Below are positions 20,272 through 27,900 of a stretch of DNA of 64,000 nt, in pieces. The stretch's first letter is position 1, and the number at the start of each line of letters is the position of its first letter. Source of the stretch: Halanaerobium sp. MA284_MarDTE_T2 (GTDB lineage: Bacteria > Bacillota > Halanaerobiia > Halanaerobiales > Halanaerobiaceae). The position numbers were made by a program, and so were the translations under genes. Under the pieces are notes generated by a model. That model had not been told where the DNA came from, did not search any database, and was given only the letters and a program-made list of their open reading frames with translations. The stretch covers positions 1 through 64,000 of the forward strand of contig NZ_QPJE01000006.1 in assembly GCF_003337245.1 (NCBI RefSeq), given 5' to 3'.

Positions 20272-20393
20272 ATATATTCCTTTCTACAGTGTAAATAATT
20301 AAAATATTTCCTGATAAATACCCATATTTTTTCTAAAAATTGCTCCAACATTTATTATTCTTGATAAAGTGGTGAGAATCCTTTATTTATAAG

Positions 20394-20424
20394 CAAAAAG
20401 AAAAATGCCTAAAAACGGCATTTT
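20394..20424 (-). terminator. Intrinsic terminator of the hydrogenase operon
   Basis: On the minus strand AAAATGCC pairs with GGCATTTT around a seven-base loop and is followed by TTCTTTTT. It lies about 20 bases past the stop of the last hydrogenase gene. Confidence 0.88.
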
Positions 20425-20442
20425 GTTAAAGTTGTATTATAT

Positions 20443-21879
20443 TTATTTTAATTTCAGATTTGATCTTTCAGCAAAATTTTCTATTAACTTTCTGGCAGCT
20501 TTTGGATTTATCATACTTCCAGGGCCACCTATACATCCATCTTTACAGGCCATTCCTTCAAGAAAGTCAAAATTACTTTTTCCTGCCTTTAAATTAGTCA
20601 ATTTTTTTATACATTTTGCCAGGCCTTCAGCATTATCAGCTTTTATTTTTCCTTCAGATAATTCTTCTATTACACCTTTCAAACCCCCAGAATAAGCAAA
20701 TTGTCTGCCGAATTTTGAAGCATCTCTAATTTCTCTTCTTTCAATGACTTTTTCAAGATTAATCTCAAATCCAGTAATAAGAGCTATGAGTTCTTCAAAT
20801 GTAAGCACATAATCTACCACTTCACTATCTGCTGCCTCCTCTTTTTTAGCAGTACAGGGTCCAATAAATACAGTATTTATGTCTGAATTATATCTCTTTA
20901 ATTTTTCTGCAGTTGTTAACATTGGTGAATCAGTATGTGAGAGATTATCTTTTAGATCAGGAAAGTCATTTACTATCATCTTCTTAAAAGCAGGACAGCA
21001 GGAACTAAGCAATATTCTATCATTTTCTAAACTCTCTATAGCTTCTCTGCTTTCTTCTAATGCAACTCTATCTGCTCCTTCTGCAACTTCAATAACTTCA
21101 TCAAAGCCTATTTCTAATAAAACATATTTTACTGTTTCAGGGCTTACTTTAAATCCAAATTGTCCTACAAAAGAAGGTGCAATTAAAGCAGCAGTTTTTT
21201 CATCTTTTTTTAATATTTTATCGGTAACCTGCACAATACTTGACTTATCAGCGATTGCTCCAAATGGACATGCTACTATACATCTTCCACAGACTACACA
21301 TTTTTCTTTATTAATTCTCGCCTGTCTTTTAGCATCAGATTTTATGGCATCTACCTCACAGACTCTGACACATGGTCTGCTGTTTTCTAATATTGCTCCA
21401 TAAGGGCATTCTCTTGCACATTTTCCACATTCCAGACATTTGTTCTGATCAATAAATGCTTTGTTCTGGATAATTACAATTGCATCTGCTGGACAGGAGT
21501 TAAGACATTTATGAGCCACACAGTTTCTACAGGCATCAGTTACTATATATTTATCAATGGGACAGCTGTCACATGCCTGTTCAATAACTTCAACAATATT
21601 ATTTATATTATCAGCCTTATAGAGATCTGAAGCTAACTCATGTAACTCTATATTTTTATTATTTAAAGTACTATATCCAAGAGCCATTTTTATTCTCTCT
21701 GAAAAAATCGCCCTCTCTTTAAATTCACAGCATCTGTATCTTGGTGTGTCGTCTCTGATCATTTTTTTGGGAAGATAATCTATTTCTTCTACCAAATTTT
21801 CTTTTATCATCATTTTGACCAATTCTACATATAGCTTTCTTTTTAATTTAACTACCTCAGAGATGGTATTATTGGACAC
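20443..21879 (-). CDS. Monomeric group B [FeFe]-hydrogenase with multiple [4Fe-4S] domains
   Basis: A 478-residue hydrogenase-family protein. The N-terminal quarter is the helical region typical of group B enzymes, then CRNCVAHKCLNSCP, CLECGKCARECP and CVVCGRCIVACP bind [4Fe-4S] clusters between residues 140 and 230. The H-cluster motifs follow: SSCCPAF (about 291), IGPCTAKKEE (about 338) and EGMACKDGCIGGPG (about 438), so all four H-cluster cysteines are present. L1 has SSCCP in place of TSCCP. Group B enzymes are poorly characterised in vivo. The start is the GTG at 21879, eight bases after AGGAG; an upstream GTG overlaps the ribosome site. Last gene of the Rex-operator operon. Confidence 0.9.
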   Translation of the reverse strand: MSNNTISEVVKLKRKLYVELVKMMIKENLVEEIDYLPKKMIRDDTPRYRCCEFKERAIFSERIKMALGYSTLNNKNIELHELASDLYKADNINNIVEVIEQACDSCPIDKYIVTDACRNCVAHKCLNSCPADAIVIIQNKAFIDQNKCLECGKCARECPYGAILENSRPCVRVCEVDAIKSDAKRQARINKEKCVVCGRCIVACPFGAIADKSSIVQVTDKILKKDEKTAALIAPSFVGQFGFKVSPETVKYVLLEIGFDEVIEVAEGADRVALEESREAIESLENDRILLSSCCPAFKKMIVNDFPDLKDNLSHTDSPMLTTAEKLKRYNSDINTVFIGPCTAKKEEAADSEVVDYVLTFEELIALITGFEINLEKVIERREIRDASKFGRQFAYSGGLKGVIEELSEGKIKADNAEGLAKCIKKLTNLKAGKSNFDFLEGMACKDGCIGGPGSMINPKAARKLIENFAERSNLKLK

Positions 21880-21890
21880 TTCTATCACTC

Positions 21891-22130
21891 CTATTGTGTT
21901 TTTTTTCTTATAATCTTACTCAATCTCTCAGGGGTAACATCAAAATATAATTTATCATCAAATTTTATTACAGGTCCTTTTTCACATTTATCCTCTAAAC
22001 AGTGGGATGTCCTCAACTCAATCTTATCTTTTATTCTACTTTCAAGATTATTGTAGTATTCTATTAACTCTGAGGCTCCCATCAGATAACAGGGTGTTCC
22101 TATGCATATTTCCAGTATTTTTTTAGTCAA
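21891..22130 (-). CDS. Thioredoxin-like [2Fe-2S] ferredoxin (NuoE/HydC-like small protein)
   Basis: A 79-residue protein with a thioredoxin-like [2Fe-2S] fold, as in NuoE. Cluster cysteines are seen as CIGTPC near residue 9 and CLEDKC near 44. It is shorter than a NuoE subunit and lacks that protein's N-terminal helical domain. It starts with TTG after GGAGG and ends two bases before the RBS-overlapping start region of the group B hydrogenase, so it is a likely electron partner of that enzyme. A paralogue opens the operon at 25078. Confidence 0.85.
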   Translation of the reverse strand: MTKKILEICIGTPCYLMGASELIEYYNNLESRIKDKIELRTSHCLEDKCEKGPVIKFDDKLYFDVTPERLSKIIRKKTQ

Positions 22131-22199
22131 TTAAAGACCTCCTCAAAATTTATTTGCAGTTATTATATATTATAAATATGTTGAATTGAGTTTGTGGTT

Positions 22200-23354
22200 T
22201 TAATACCATTCAATATAAATCTCTTTTTTTAGCTTTTTTAAATGGGTTGCTATCAAACTTATTATCTGGCTTCTTATTCCAAGCTCAAGTGGCAGGTTAA
22301 GACTCTGATGTGATTCATTGACTGCTCTGCCAACAAGAAATGTTATTTTATCACTTTCTAATAAGAGTTTTAATAATTTTGAAGCACCATCTTCCTTTTT
22401 AATAATTATCTGTCCAGGTTTATAAGTTTCTAATTTATCAAGTACTTTATTTAATGTCAAAAGACCTTCTGTTAATAAATCAATACCTTCCATCTCACTA
22501 ATCGGCGGTACACTTTTATCTTCATATTTTAGGCTTGTTTTCAATTCTCTATCAAGCTCTCTAGCTGCAATATGAGCTGTTGTTCCTCCACTAATAACTT
22601 TTTTGCCATCTGATTTAATCAATTTTTTTACAATACGGCTGTCGTCCTGCTTTTTTAGAGGTGGGCCTGACCAGAGAGTAAGTTTTCTTTTTTCTCTATA
22701 TCTCATACCTATTATTGTAAAATCATCTCCTGGCTTATCTTCATAAAAAGCCATAAAAATCTTTACCAGCTTTTCAATAATTTCTTTTAGATCAAAATCA
22801 TTATAATTGATTACTCTAGTAATTTGTTCTGCTGTTCCATCCCACCCTAAACCAAAACTTAAAAGACCACCTAAACCGGCATGTATTACTCCATCACTAA
22901 CTAAAAACAACTTATCATTTTTGTGAAAGTGAAAACTACTTTCTCTAATATTTTTTCCTTCCAGCACATATTCTTTATAATTTAATTTTTCTATTTTTCC
23001 ATTTCTATACAAAAAAGCTGCTGGGGTATCTATTTCTACCAGTTTAGCATCTTTATTATGGTCAATTACCATAAAAGCCAGAGTAGCATATGCAATACCT
23101 CTAACTTCACAGACAGGCAGAGCAGCTAAAATTGTTGAAAGTATTTCTTTAAGTGGAAGCTCTTTTTCTAGCAAACCAGATGCAATTTTTGAGGTTAGAG
23201 TTGATAATATATTGGCTTTAATACCACTTCCCAACCCATCAGAAAGAACAATAATTGTCTTATCGTTTTTCTTAATTATTTCTACATTGTCTCCACATAC
23301 TTCTTGACTATATTTAGGAACTGATTGATAAAACTCTTCAAATACTATATCCAA
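22200..23354 (-). CDS. SpoIIE/PP2C-type serine phosphatase in hydrogenase operon
   Basis: A 384-residue protein whose first 230 residues form a PP2C phosphatase of the SpoIIE group. The metal-binding aspartates are seen in IVLSDGLGSGIKAN near residue 34, FLVSDGVIHAG near 150 and GDDFTIIGMRY near 206. The last 150 residues form an extra domain I cannot name. The protein has no membrane segments, unlike SpoIIE itself. It starts at TTG two bases after the sensory hydrogenase gene, so the two are translationally linked. I infer that the sensor's state is passed to this phosphatase, which would dephosphorylate an unknown regulator. Comparable hydS-phosphatase pairs are known in clostridia. Confidence 0.87.
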   Translation of the reverse strand: MDIVFEEFYQSVPKYSQEVCGDNVEIIKKNDKTIIVLSDGLGSGIKANILSTLTSKIASGLLEKELPLKEILSTILAALPVCEVRGIAYATLAFMVIDHNKDAKLVEIDTPAAFLYRNGKIEKLNYKEYVLEGKNIRESSFHFHKNDKLFLVSDGVIHAGLGGLLSFGLGWDGTAEQITRVINYNDFDLKEIIEKLVKIFMAFYEDKPGDDFTIIGMRYREKRKLTLWSGPPLKKQDDSRIVKKLIKSDGKKVISGGTTAHIAARELDRELKTSLKYEDKSVPPISEMEGIDLLTEGLLTLNKVLDKLETYKPGQIIIKKEDGASKLLKLLLESDKITFLVGRAVNESHQSLNLPLELGIRSQIISLIATHLKKLKKEIYIEWY

Positions 23355-23356
23355 GG

Positions 23357-24868
23357 CTATTCACCCACCTGAAGCAGGTCTGACAGCTCTGAAAGTGCTG
23401 CTTTTGTTTCCACAGTTGTTTCTCCTAATAAACCTGCTATTTCCTGTACTATCTGCATCTGTTTATTTATTACAATATTTGTTTTTTCTACAGCAAGTTT
23501 TTTCATTTCCTGTACTTCTTCTCTCTGTTTTTCCTGTTCTGTTATATCTGTCAGTATACCTATTACAACTTTGTGTTCTGGAAGAGGAAATATTGTTTGA
23601 TCAACTACAGTACTTCCGTCGAAATATGAATATTTATGATGTGAAATTATCTGCTGATTTAACCAGGCTTTTTTGAATATAGAACTATCTATTATTTTAC
23701 CCAGCTTTAAATTTTTTATTTTTCTATTATTTTTATTAAACAATTTATTTGCTACCGGATTAAATTCCTGAATTTCCATTTTCTCATTGACAACTATTAT
23801 AGCATTGTGCGAGGATTCCACTATGATTTGAGAGAGTGATTCTGCTCTTGATTTCATATATGGTATACACATTTTCTTTTCTGCAAATCCATAATAAACT
23901 GCTGCTGCCTTTTCTCTACAGGTAGAATAACCACAGCCTCCGCAGTTTTTTTCATCTTCTTTAGAATATTTACCTATTGAAACAAGTATTTCTCTTATTG
24001 CTTGTTCGGGTGGTTCTTCACGAATTTTTTTCTTATCTTTATGAATACGGTTTAAATCAATCTTTTCTCTAACAGCAGTTTTGCTTTTCTCCGGATCATA
24101 ACTTTGGGATTTTTGCAGATAATTGTTAACTAATATTTCCTTTACCGGTATACTGAGGTCATTTTCTATTGCTGGTCCGGAGATACATCCTCCATCACAG
24201 GCCAGCAGCTCTACAATATCTGTATTTAATTTCTCTTTTTTTATATCCTCAAGCACTTCAACAATATTATCTATTCCACTTATGTAAACTGAAGTTATTT
24301 TATTATCAATTCCATCAGCACTTAAGCCAGCTGCCTTTACCGCTCCACCTGAAAGTGGATAATCAGCAATTTGTGGGCCAGCCACCAGATCTGGTTCAGA
24401 TTCCTCAAAGTCTTCCGGGAAAATACCATTTTCCTCAAATAAAACTCTCAGCTGTTTAAAATTAATAACAATATCAGGTCTTAATAATCTATCTTCAACC
24501 CGATTCATTTCCTCTATTTTCGATAGGCACGGTCCGATAAAAATTACTCTTGCCTTTTTATACTTTCTTTTTAATTCTCTGACCTGCAGCATCATTGGTG
24601 ATAAAACCGGGGCCAGCTGTGGAATTAATTCTGGATAATGTTTTTCAATCAAATTAACAACAGTAGGACAGCAGGAAGTAATTAAAGATTTGTTCATATT
24701 ATGAGCATGATAATTAAACATTGCAGCAACCCTTTTTGCAGCTTCAGCTGTCTCTGCAATATACTCAAAACCAAGTTTCTTTAGAGCTGTAATAATCTGA
24801 CCACTTTTATATTCAGGAAAAGCAGCTGCAAATGACGGGGCAAGTGAGGCAATAATAAAACTGTCAGA
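23357..24868 (-). CDS. HydS-type sensory [FeFe]-hydrogenase, catalytic-like domain, Fe-S domain and PAS (after an in-frame TAG)
   Basis: This open frame encodes the larger part of a group C (sensory) hydrogenase. The H-cluster-like motifs are SLAPSFAAAF just after the stop codon, ITSCCPTVV, IGPCLSKIEE and LLACDGGCISGP. Next come a [4Fe-4S] domain CGGCGYSTC plus a further cysteine, a PAS domain (ESSHNAIIVVNEKMEIQEF onward) and a coiled-coil tail ending at a TAG stop. It is continuous in frame with the ferredoxin piece at 24869-25081, with only one TAG between. The first in-frame ATG is 24721; a restart there would lose SLAPSFAAAF. In a full protein this would be residues 72-574. Its job is inferred to be H2 or redox sensing that controls the neighbouring phosphatase. 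Confidence 0.8.
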   Translation of the reverse strand, partial: SDSFIIASLAPSFAAAFPEYKSGQIITALKKLGFEYIAETAEAAKRVAAMFNYHAHNMNKSLITSCCPTVVNLIEKHYPELIPQLAPVLSPMMLQVRELKRKYKKARVIFIGPCLSKIEEMNRVEDRLLRPDIVINFKQLRVLFEENGIFPEDFEESEPDLVAGPQIADYPLSGGAVKAAGLSADGIDNKITSVYISGIDNIVEVLEDIKKEKLNTDIVELLACDGGCISGPAIENDLSIPVKEILVNNYLQKSQSYDPEKSKTAVREKIDLNRIHKDKKKIREEPPEQAIREILVSIGKYSKEDEKNCGGCGYSTCREKAAAVYYGFAEKKMCIPYMKSRAESLSQIIVESSHNAIIVVNEKMEIQEFNPVANKLFNKNNRKIKNLKLGKIIDSSIFKKAWLNQQIISHHKYSYFDGSTVVDQTIFPLPEHKVVIGILTDITEQEKQREEVQEMKKLAVEKTNIVINKQMQIVQEIAGLLGETTVETKAALSELSDLLQVGE

Positions 24869-25081
24869 CTAAAGAAAAGACTCCACTTTCTTTTTTTCAA
24901 ATAATGCCTCCTTTGCCCCCTGGGGACAGGTTTTAATACAATTACCACAGTATATACATTTATCTTCTATAATCCAGACCTGATTATCTTTAAAACCAAT
25001 TGCACCAACACCGCATTCCCTGAGGCATTTATGACAGTCTTTACAGCTTGCTGGATGAACTATTAGAGGTTCTACCATCAT
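24869..25081 (-). CDS. N-terminal ferredoxin domain of the HydS-type hydrogenase, ended by an in-frame TAG
   Basis: This 70-residue piece is a 2x[4Fe-4S] ferredoxin domain with CKDCHKCLRECG near residue 12 and CIYCGNCIKTCPQGAK near 41. That is the usual N-terminus of group C hydrogenases. It ends VESFL and then TAG at 24871-24869. The very next in-frame codons read SDSFIIASLAPSF, the conserved beginning of the hydrogenase domain. It starts with ATG ATG at 25081, overlapping the upstream ferredoxin's TGA. Either the gene is inactivated by a nonsense mutation, or it is split, or the amber codon is read through. Confidence 0.8.
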   Translation of the reverse strand: MMVEPLIVHPASCKDCHKCLRECGVGAIGFKDNQVWIIEDKCIYCGNCIKTCPQGAKEALFEKKKVESFL

Positions 25082-25323
25082 AAACACTCACTTATTTTTT
25101 CTCTAAATATTTTCTCAGCATTTTCCGGGCCAACATCTGGAATGATTTTACCATCAATAACTACATTAACCCCATTTGTACAATTTCCCTGACAAAAACT
25201 TGCACTGAGCTCCACTTTGTTATCTAAACCTAATTTTTTATGTAAATTTTTAAAAATATCAACAACTTCTGCAGCTCCTTTTAAGTGACAGCTGCTTCCT
25301 ACACAAATAGAAACGTTTTTCAT
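25078..25323 (-). CDS. Thioredoxin-like [2Fe-2S] ferredoxin, first gene of the hydrogenase operon
   Basis: An 81-residue NuoE-like [2Fe-2S] protein with cysteines at CVGSSC near residue 6 and FCQGNC near 45, then the C-terminal VNVVIDGKIIPDVGPENAEK. It is about 40% like the second small ferredoxin in overall pattern by eye, so the operon carries two of these. The ATG at 25323 is preceded by GAGGTGAT. Its stop overlaps the start of the HydS ferredoxin domain by four bases (ATGA). It is probably an electron carrier between the hydrogenase proteins and NAD(H) or another partner. Confidence 0.85.
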   Translation of the reverse strand: MKNVSICVGSSCHLKGAAEVVDIFKNLHKKLGLDNKVELSASFCQGNCTNGVNVVIDGKIIPDVGPENAEKIFREKISECL

Positions 25324-25349
25324 TATCATCACCTCTATTTTTTCTATTT

Positions 25350-25367
25350 TTGTGAATATCTTCACAA
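25350..25367. promoter_or_regulatory. Rex operator (perfect palindrome)
   Basis: TTGTGAATATCTTCACAA is a perfect inverted repeat of TTGTGAA with a four-base centre, the consensus for the NADH-responsive repressor Rex in Bacillota. It lies four bases past the -10 box, over the expected transcription start of the hydrogenase operon. Repression should be relieved at high NADH/NAD+. Confidence 0.9.
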
Positions 25368-25370
25368 ATA

Positions 25371-25399
25371 ATTTTAACGCAAAATCATCTCTCTGTCAA
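25371..25399 (-). promoter_or_regulatory. Sigma-A type promoter of the hydrogenase operon
   Basis: On the minus strand TTGACA (25399-25394) and TAAAAT (25376-25371) are exactly 17 bases apart. The Rex-type palindrome follows directly. Confidence 0.8.
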
Positions 25400-25587
25400 G
25401 ATGGTTTGAGGGTGATTTTTATTATAAATTTACCCTTAGAGATATTTTAACCTATCAACAAAAATGCTATAATATATTTACATAGAGTTGAAAACTACAG
25501 ACATGAATTTACTGAAAAGATAAACTTAATTGAAAGAGGGAGGTAATATCTATTAATAATAATTTTAAAGTCTCAAATGAAGATAAA

Positions 25588-26820
25588 ATGTATAACCTTA
25601 ACCAGCTTAAAGAAAAGGCTGTGCTTGTGGGTTTAAATGAGAGTGATTTAAATGAATTGGAACAGCTTGTTTATACTGCTGGTGCTGAAACCATTTTAAA
25701 AATGTCATATCATAATAGAAAAATAGATCCTGCTTTTTACATCGGTACAGGTAAAGTACATGAAATTAAAAAAGCTGTCAGCACAGTATCAGCAAACCTG
25801 GTTGTTTTTGATAGTGAATTAACTCCTGTACAGCAGAGAAATCTTGAAGAGGAAATTGATGTTAAAGTAGTAGACAGAGCCCAGATTATACTTGATATTT
25901 TTGCCAGACATGCCCACAGCAGGGAAAGTAAAATACAGGTCGAGCTGGCTCAACTGGAGTACAGACTACCCCGTCTAAGGGGAAGAGGTATAGAAATGTC
26001 AAGGCTGGCAGGTGGAATTGGCACTCGAGGCCCTGGAGAGACAAAACTGGAAGTAGATAGAAGGCGTATTGAAAAACGAATTTATCGATTAAAAGAGAAT
26101 TTAAAGAAAATAAAAGGAACACGCAGTCTGCAGAGGTCAAATAGAACTGATCCCCTTATTTCTCTAGTTGGATATACAAATGCAGGCAAGTCAACACTCA
26201 TGAACCTTTTAACTAATGCGAAAACCTTTGTGGCAGACCAGCTTTTTGCAACACTTGAGTCTACAATGAGAAAAATAACTTTACCTGTGGGCAGACAAAT
26301 AATTTTAAATGATACTGTTGGTTTTATAGATAAACTTCCACATCAACTTGTGGCTTCCTTTAGAGCCACCCTGGAAGAAATTAAAGAGGCGGATATTTTA
26401 ATACATGTAATCGATGCATCTCATGAAGATATGGAACGGCATATTAGAGTCGTGCAGGAGGAGCTGCGTAATTTGCAGGTTGTTGATAATACTGAAATAA
26501 TTAAAGTATTTAACAAAATAGATTTAATTTCTAAAGATCGTCTGAAAAATCTCGAATTAATCTATCCAGATGCAGTTTTTATTTCCGCCCATACTTCGCA
26601 GAGAAAAGATGATCTGCTTAATTTATTAAATAGCATAATAAAAGAACAGATGATTGAACTGGAAATTGACCTTCCTTATTCTGCTGCTGACTGGATAGAA
26701 AAAATATACAATAGTGGGCAGGTTAAGACAGAAAAATATGAACAGGAATATATCCACTTAAAAGCACTTCTTCCATCTCCACTTGCAGCTAGATTAAATA
26801 AATACAGCAGCAGGAATTAA
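25588..26820 (+). CDS. hflX: GTPase HflX
   Basis: HflX is a ribosome-associated GTPase that splits stalled or hibernating 70S ribosomes. The N-terminal HflX domain carries FDSELTPVQQRNLEE and DRAQIILDIFARHAHSRESKIQVELAQ in separate parts, then GGIGTRGPGETKLE. The G domain has GYTNAGKSTLMN (G1) near residue 190, a T for G2, DTVGF (G3) and NKID (G4). The length of 410 is normal. The ATG at 25588 has no clear ribosome site, whereas a strong GGGAGG at 25538 is spaced eight bases from an in-frame ATT at 25552. The true start may therefore be AUU, adding 12 residues. Confidence 0.95.
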   Translation: MYNLNQLKEKAVLVGLNESDLNELEQLVYTAGAETILKMSYHNRKIDPAFYIGTGKVHEIKKAVSTVSANLVVFDSELTPVQQRNLEEEIDVKVVDRAQIILDIFARHAHSRESKIQVELAQLEYRLPRLRGRGIEMSRLAGGIGTRGPGETKLEVDRRRIEKRIYRLKENLKKIKGTRSLQRSNRTDPLISLVGYTNAGKSTLMNLLTNAKTFVADQLFATLESTMRKITLPVGRQIILNDTVGFIDKLPHQLVASFRATLEEIKEADILIHVIDASHEDMERHIRVVQEELRNLQVVDNTEIIKVFNKIDLISKDRLKNLELIYPDAVFISAHTSQRKDDLLNLLNSIIKEQMIELEIDLPYSAADWIEKIYNSGQVKTEKYEQEYIHLKALLPSPLAARLNKYSSRN

Positions 26821-26837
26821 TTATCCTCTGCTGTATT
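26801..26837. terminator. Bidirectional terminator inside the 3' ends of hflX and hslO
   Basis: AATACAGCAG (26801-26810) pairs with CTGCTGTATT (26828-26837), with T runs on both outer sides. The stem is made of the last codons of both convergent genes, whose stop codons overlap at 26817-26820. Confidence 0.8.
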
Positions 26838-27701
26838 TTTAAGCAGCTCTTCTATTTCTTCTCTGGAAAAACTATATACACTGTTGCAGAAATGACATTT
26901 TACCTCAACCTTACCCTGTTCTGCAAGTGTTTCTGTTAATTCCTCTTTTCCCAGACCAGAAACCAAATTATAGATCCTATCTCTACTGCACCTGCATTTA
27001 AATTCAACTTTTTTACTGGTCATTACTCTAAAATCAAATCCATCCAATACTTTCTCCAGCAGCTCTTCGGGCTGCATGCCTGATTCTATTAGTCTGCTGA
27101 CAGAGTTAATTTGTTTTATATTTTTTTCCAATCTATCCACTGTTTCCTCTGATGCATCCGGCATAAGCTGTACTATAAATCCTCCTGCTGCCCTAACAGT
27201 TAAGTCTTTTTCGACAAGCACACCCAGTCCAACAGCTGATGGTATCTGTTCAGATGCTGTAAAATAATAACTTAAATCCTCACCTATTTCGCCAGAAACA
27301 AGTGGTACACTGCCAGTATATGGTTCTTTTAGCTTCATCTTTTTTGTTACAGAGAGCTTTCCATTCCCAACTGCTTTTGCAACATTCAGTTTTCCTTCAG
27401 GAGTTCTGTAAAATTCCAAATCAGGATTAGAAATATACCCTCTAACTTCTCCATACTGATTTGCTTCTGCAACAATATTTCCTGCAGGGCCATCCCCTTC
27501 TACTTTTATGGAAATTTCATCACCAGATTTGACCATTGAACCAACCAAAACTGCTGCTGTAATTACTCTTCCCAGAGCAGCTGTTGCCACAGGTGTCGTA
27601 TTATGAAGTTTCTGTGCAGTTGAAACGGTATATGTAGATTTTACTGCCAGAGCTCTAATTTCTTTATTTGTAGTAATTGCCCTTATAAGATAATCTTCCA
27701 T
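26817..27701 (-). CDS. hslO: Hsp33 redox-regulated chaperone
   Basis: Hsp33 is a holdase activated when oxidation of four zinc-binding cysteines unfolds its C-terminal linker. Those cysteines are seen as FKCRCSRD near residue 235 and VKCHFCNS near 268. The N-terminal domain carries TTPVATAALGRVITAA near 36 and GDGPAGNIVAEANQYGEVRG near 68. The length of 294 is normal. It is convergent with hflX, and their stop codons overlap. An oxidative-stress chaperone in an apparently anaerobic organism fits with the nearby peroxiredoxin. Confidence 0.96.
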   Translation of the reverse strand: MEDYLIRAITTNKEIRALAVKSTYTVSTAQKLHNTTPVATAALGRVITAAVLVGSMVKSGDEISIKVEGDGPAGNIVAEANQYGEVRGYISNPDLEFYRTPEGKLNVAKAVGNGKLSVTKKMKLKEPYTGSVPLVSGEIGEDLSYYFTASEQIPSAVGLGVLVEKDLTVRAAGGFIVQLMPDASEETVDRLEKNIKQINSVSRLIESGMQPEELLEKVLDGFDFRVMTSKKVEFKCRCSRDRIYNLVSGLGKEELTETLAEQGKVEVKCHFCNSVYSFSREEIEELLKNTAEDN

Positions 27702-27900
27702 ATATAAATTCCTCCATCTTTAAATTAAAATTAGTTATCAAACTGATAAAATTTATTTAAAATACCAAGATATTTATTTTGATGATCAGATTTTTTTAAA
27801 GTAAATATACTGTTTTAGAAGGATTGCTTGCAGCTGCTGCCAGCAGCACAGTCATTTCAATAAATATAATTATCAGTATTTTTTTATCAATTTTCTCTTT
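27702..27900. other. Intergenic space between hslO and comB
   Basis: On the minus strand the frame of comB stays open for 34 codons after its TGA, to a TAA at 27796-27798. The translation includes a hydrophobic stretch followed by MTVLLAAAASNPSKTVYLL. No ribosome site precedes the only ATG, so I do not call a gene. Nothing else is visible apart from A/T-rich sequence upstream of hslO. Confidence 0.4.

Noticed and set aside
20879-21403. A 174-codon open frame on the plus strand inside the group B hydrogenase gene
   Set aside because: It is antisense to a clearly conserved gene, serine- and leucine-rich from the complement of coding sequence, and has no ribosome site.
24869-24871. Genome-wide recoding of TAG as pyrrolysine
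   Set aside because: Several ordinary genes here, including thiY, tsaD and the hydrogenase sensor itself, end in TAG, and no pyl gene is in the window.
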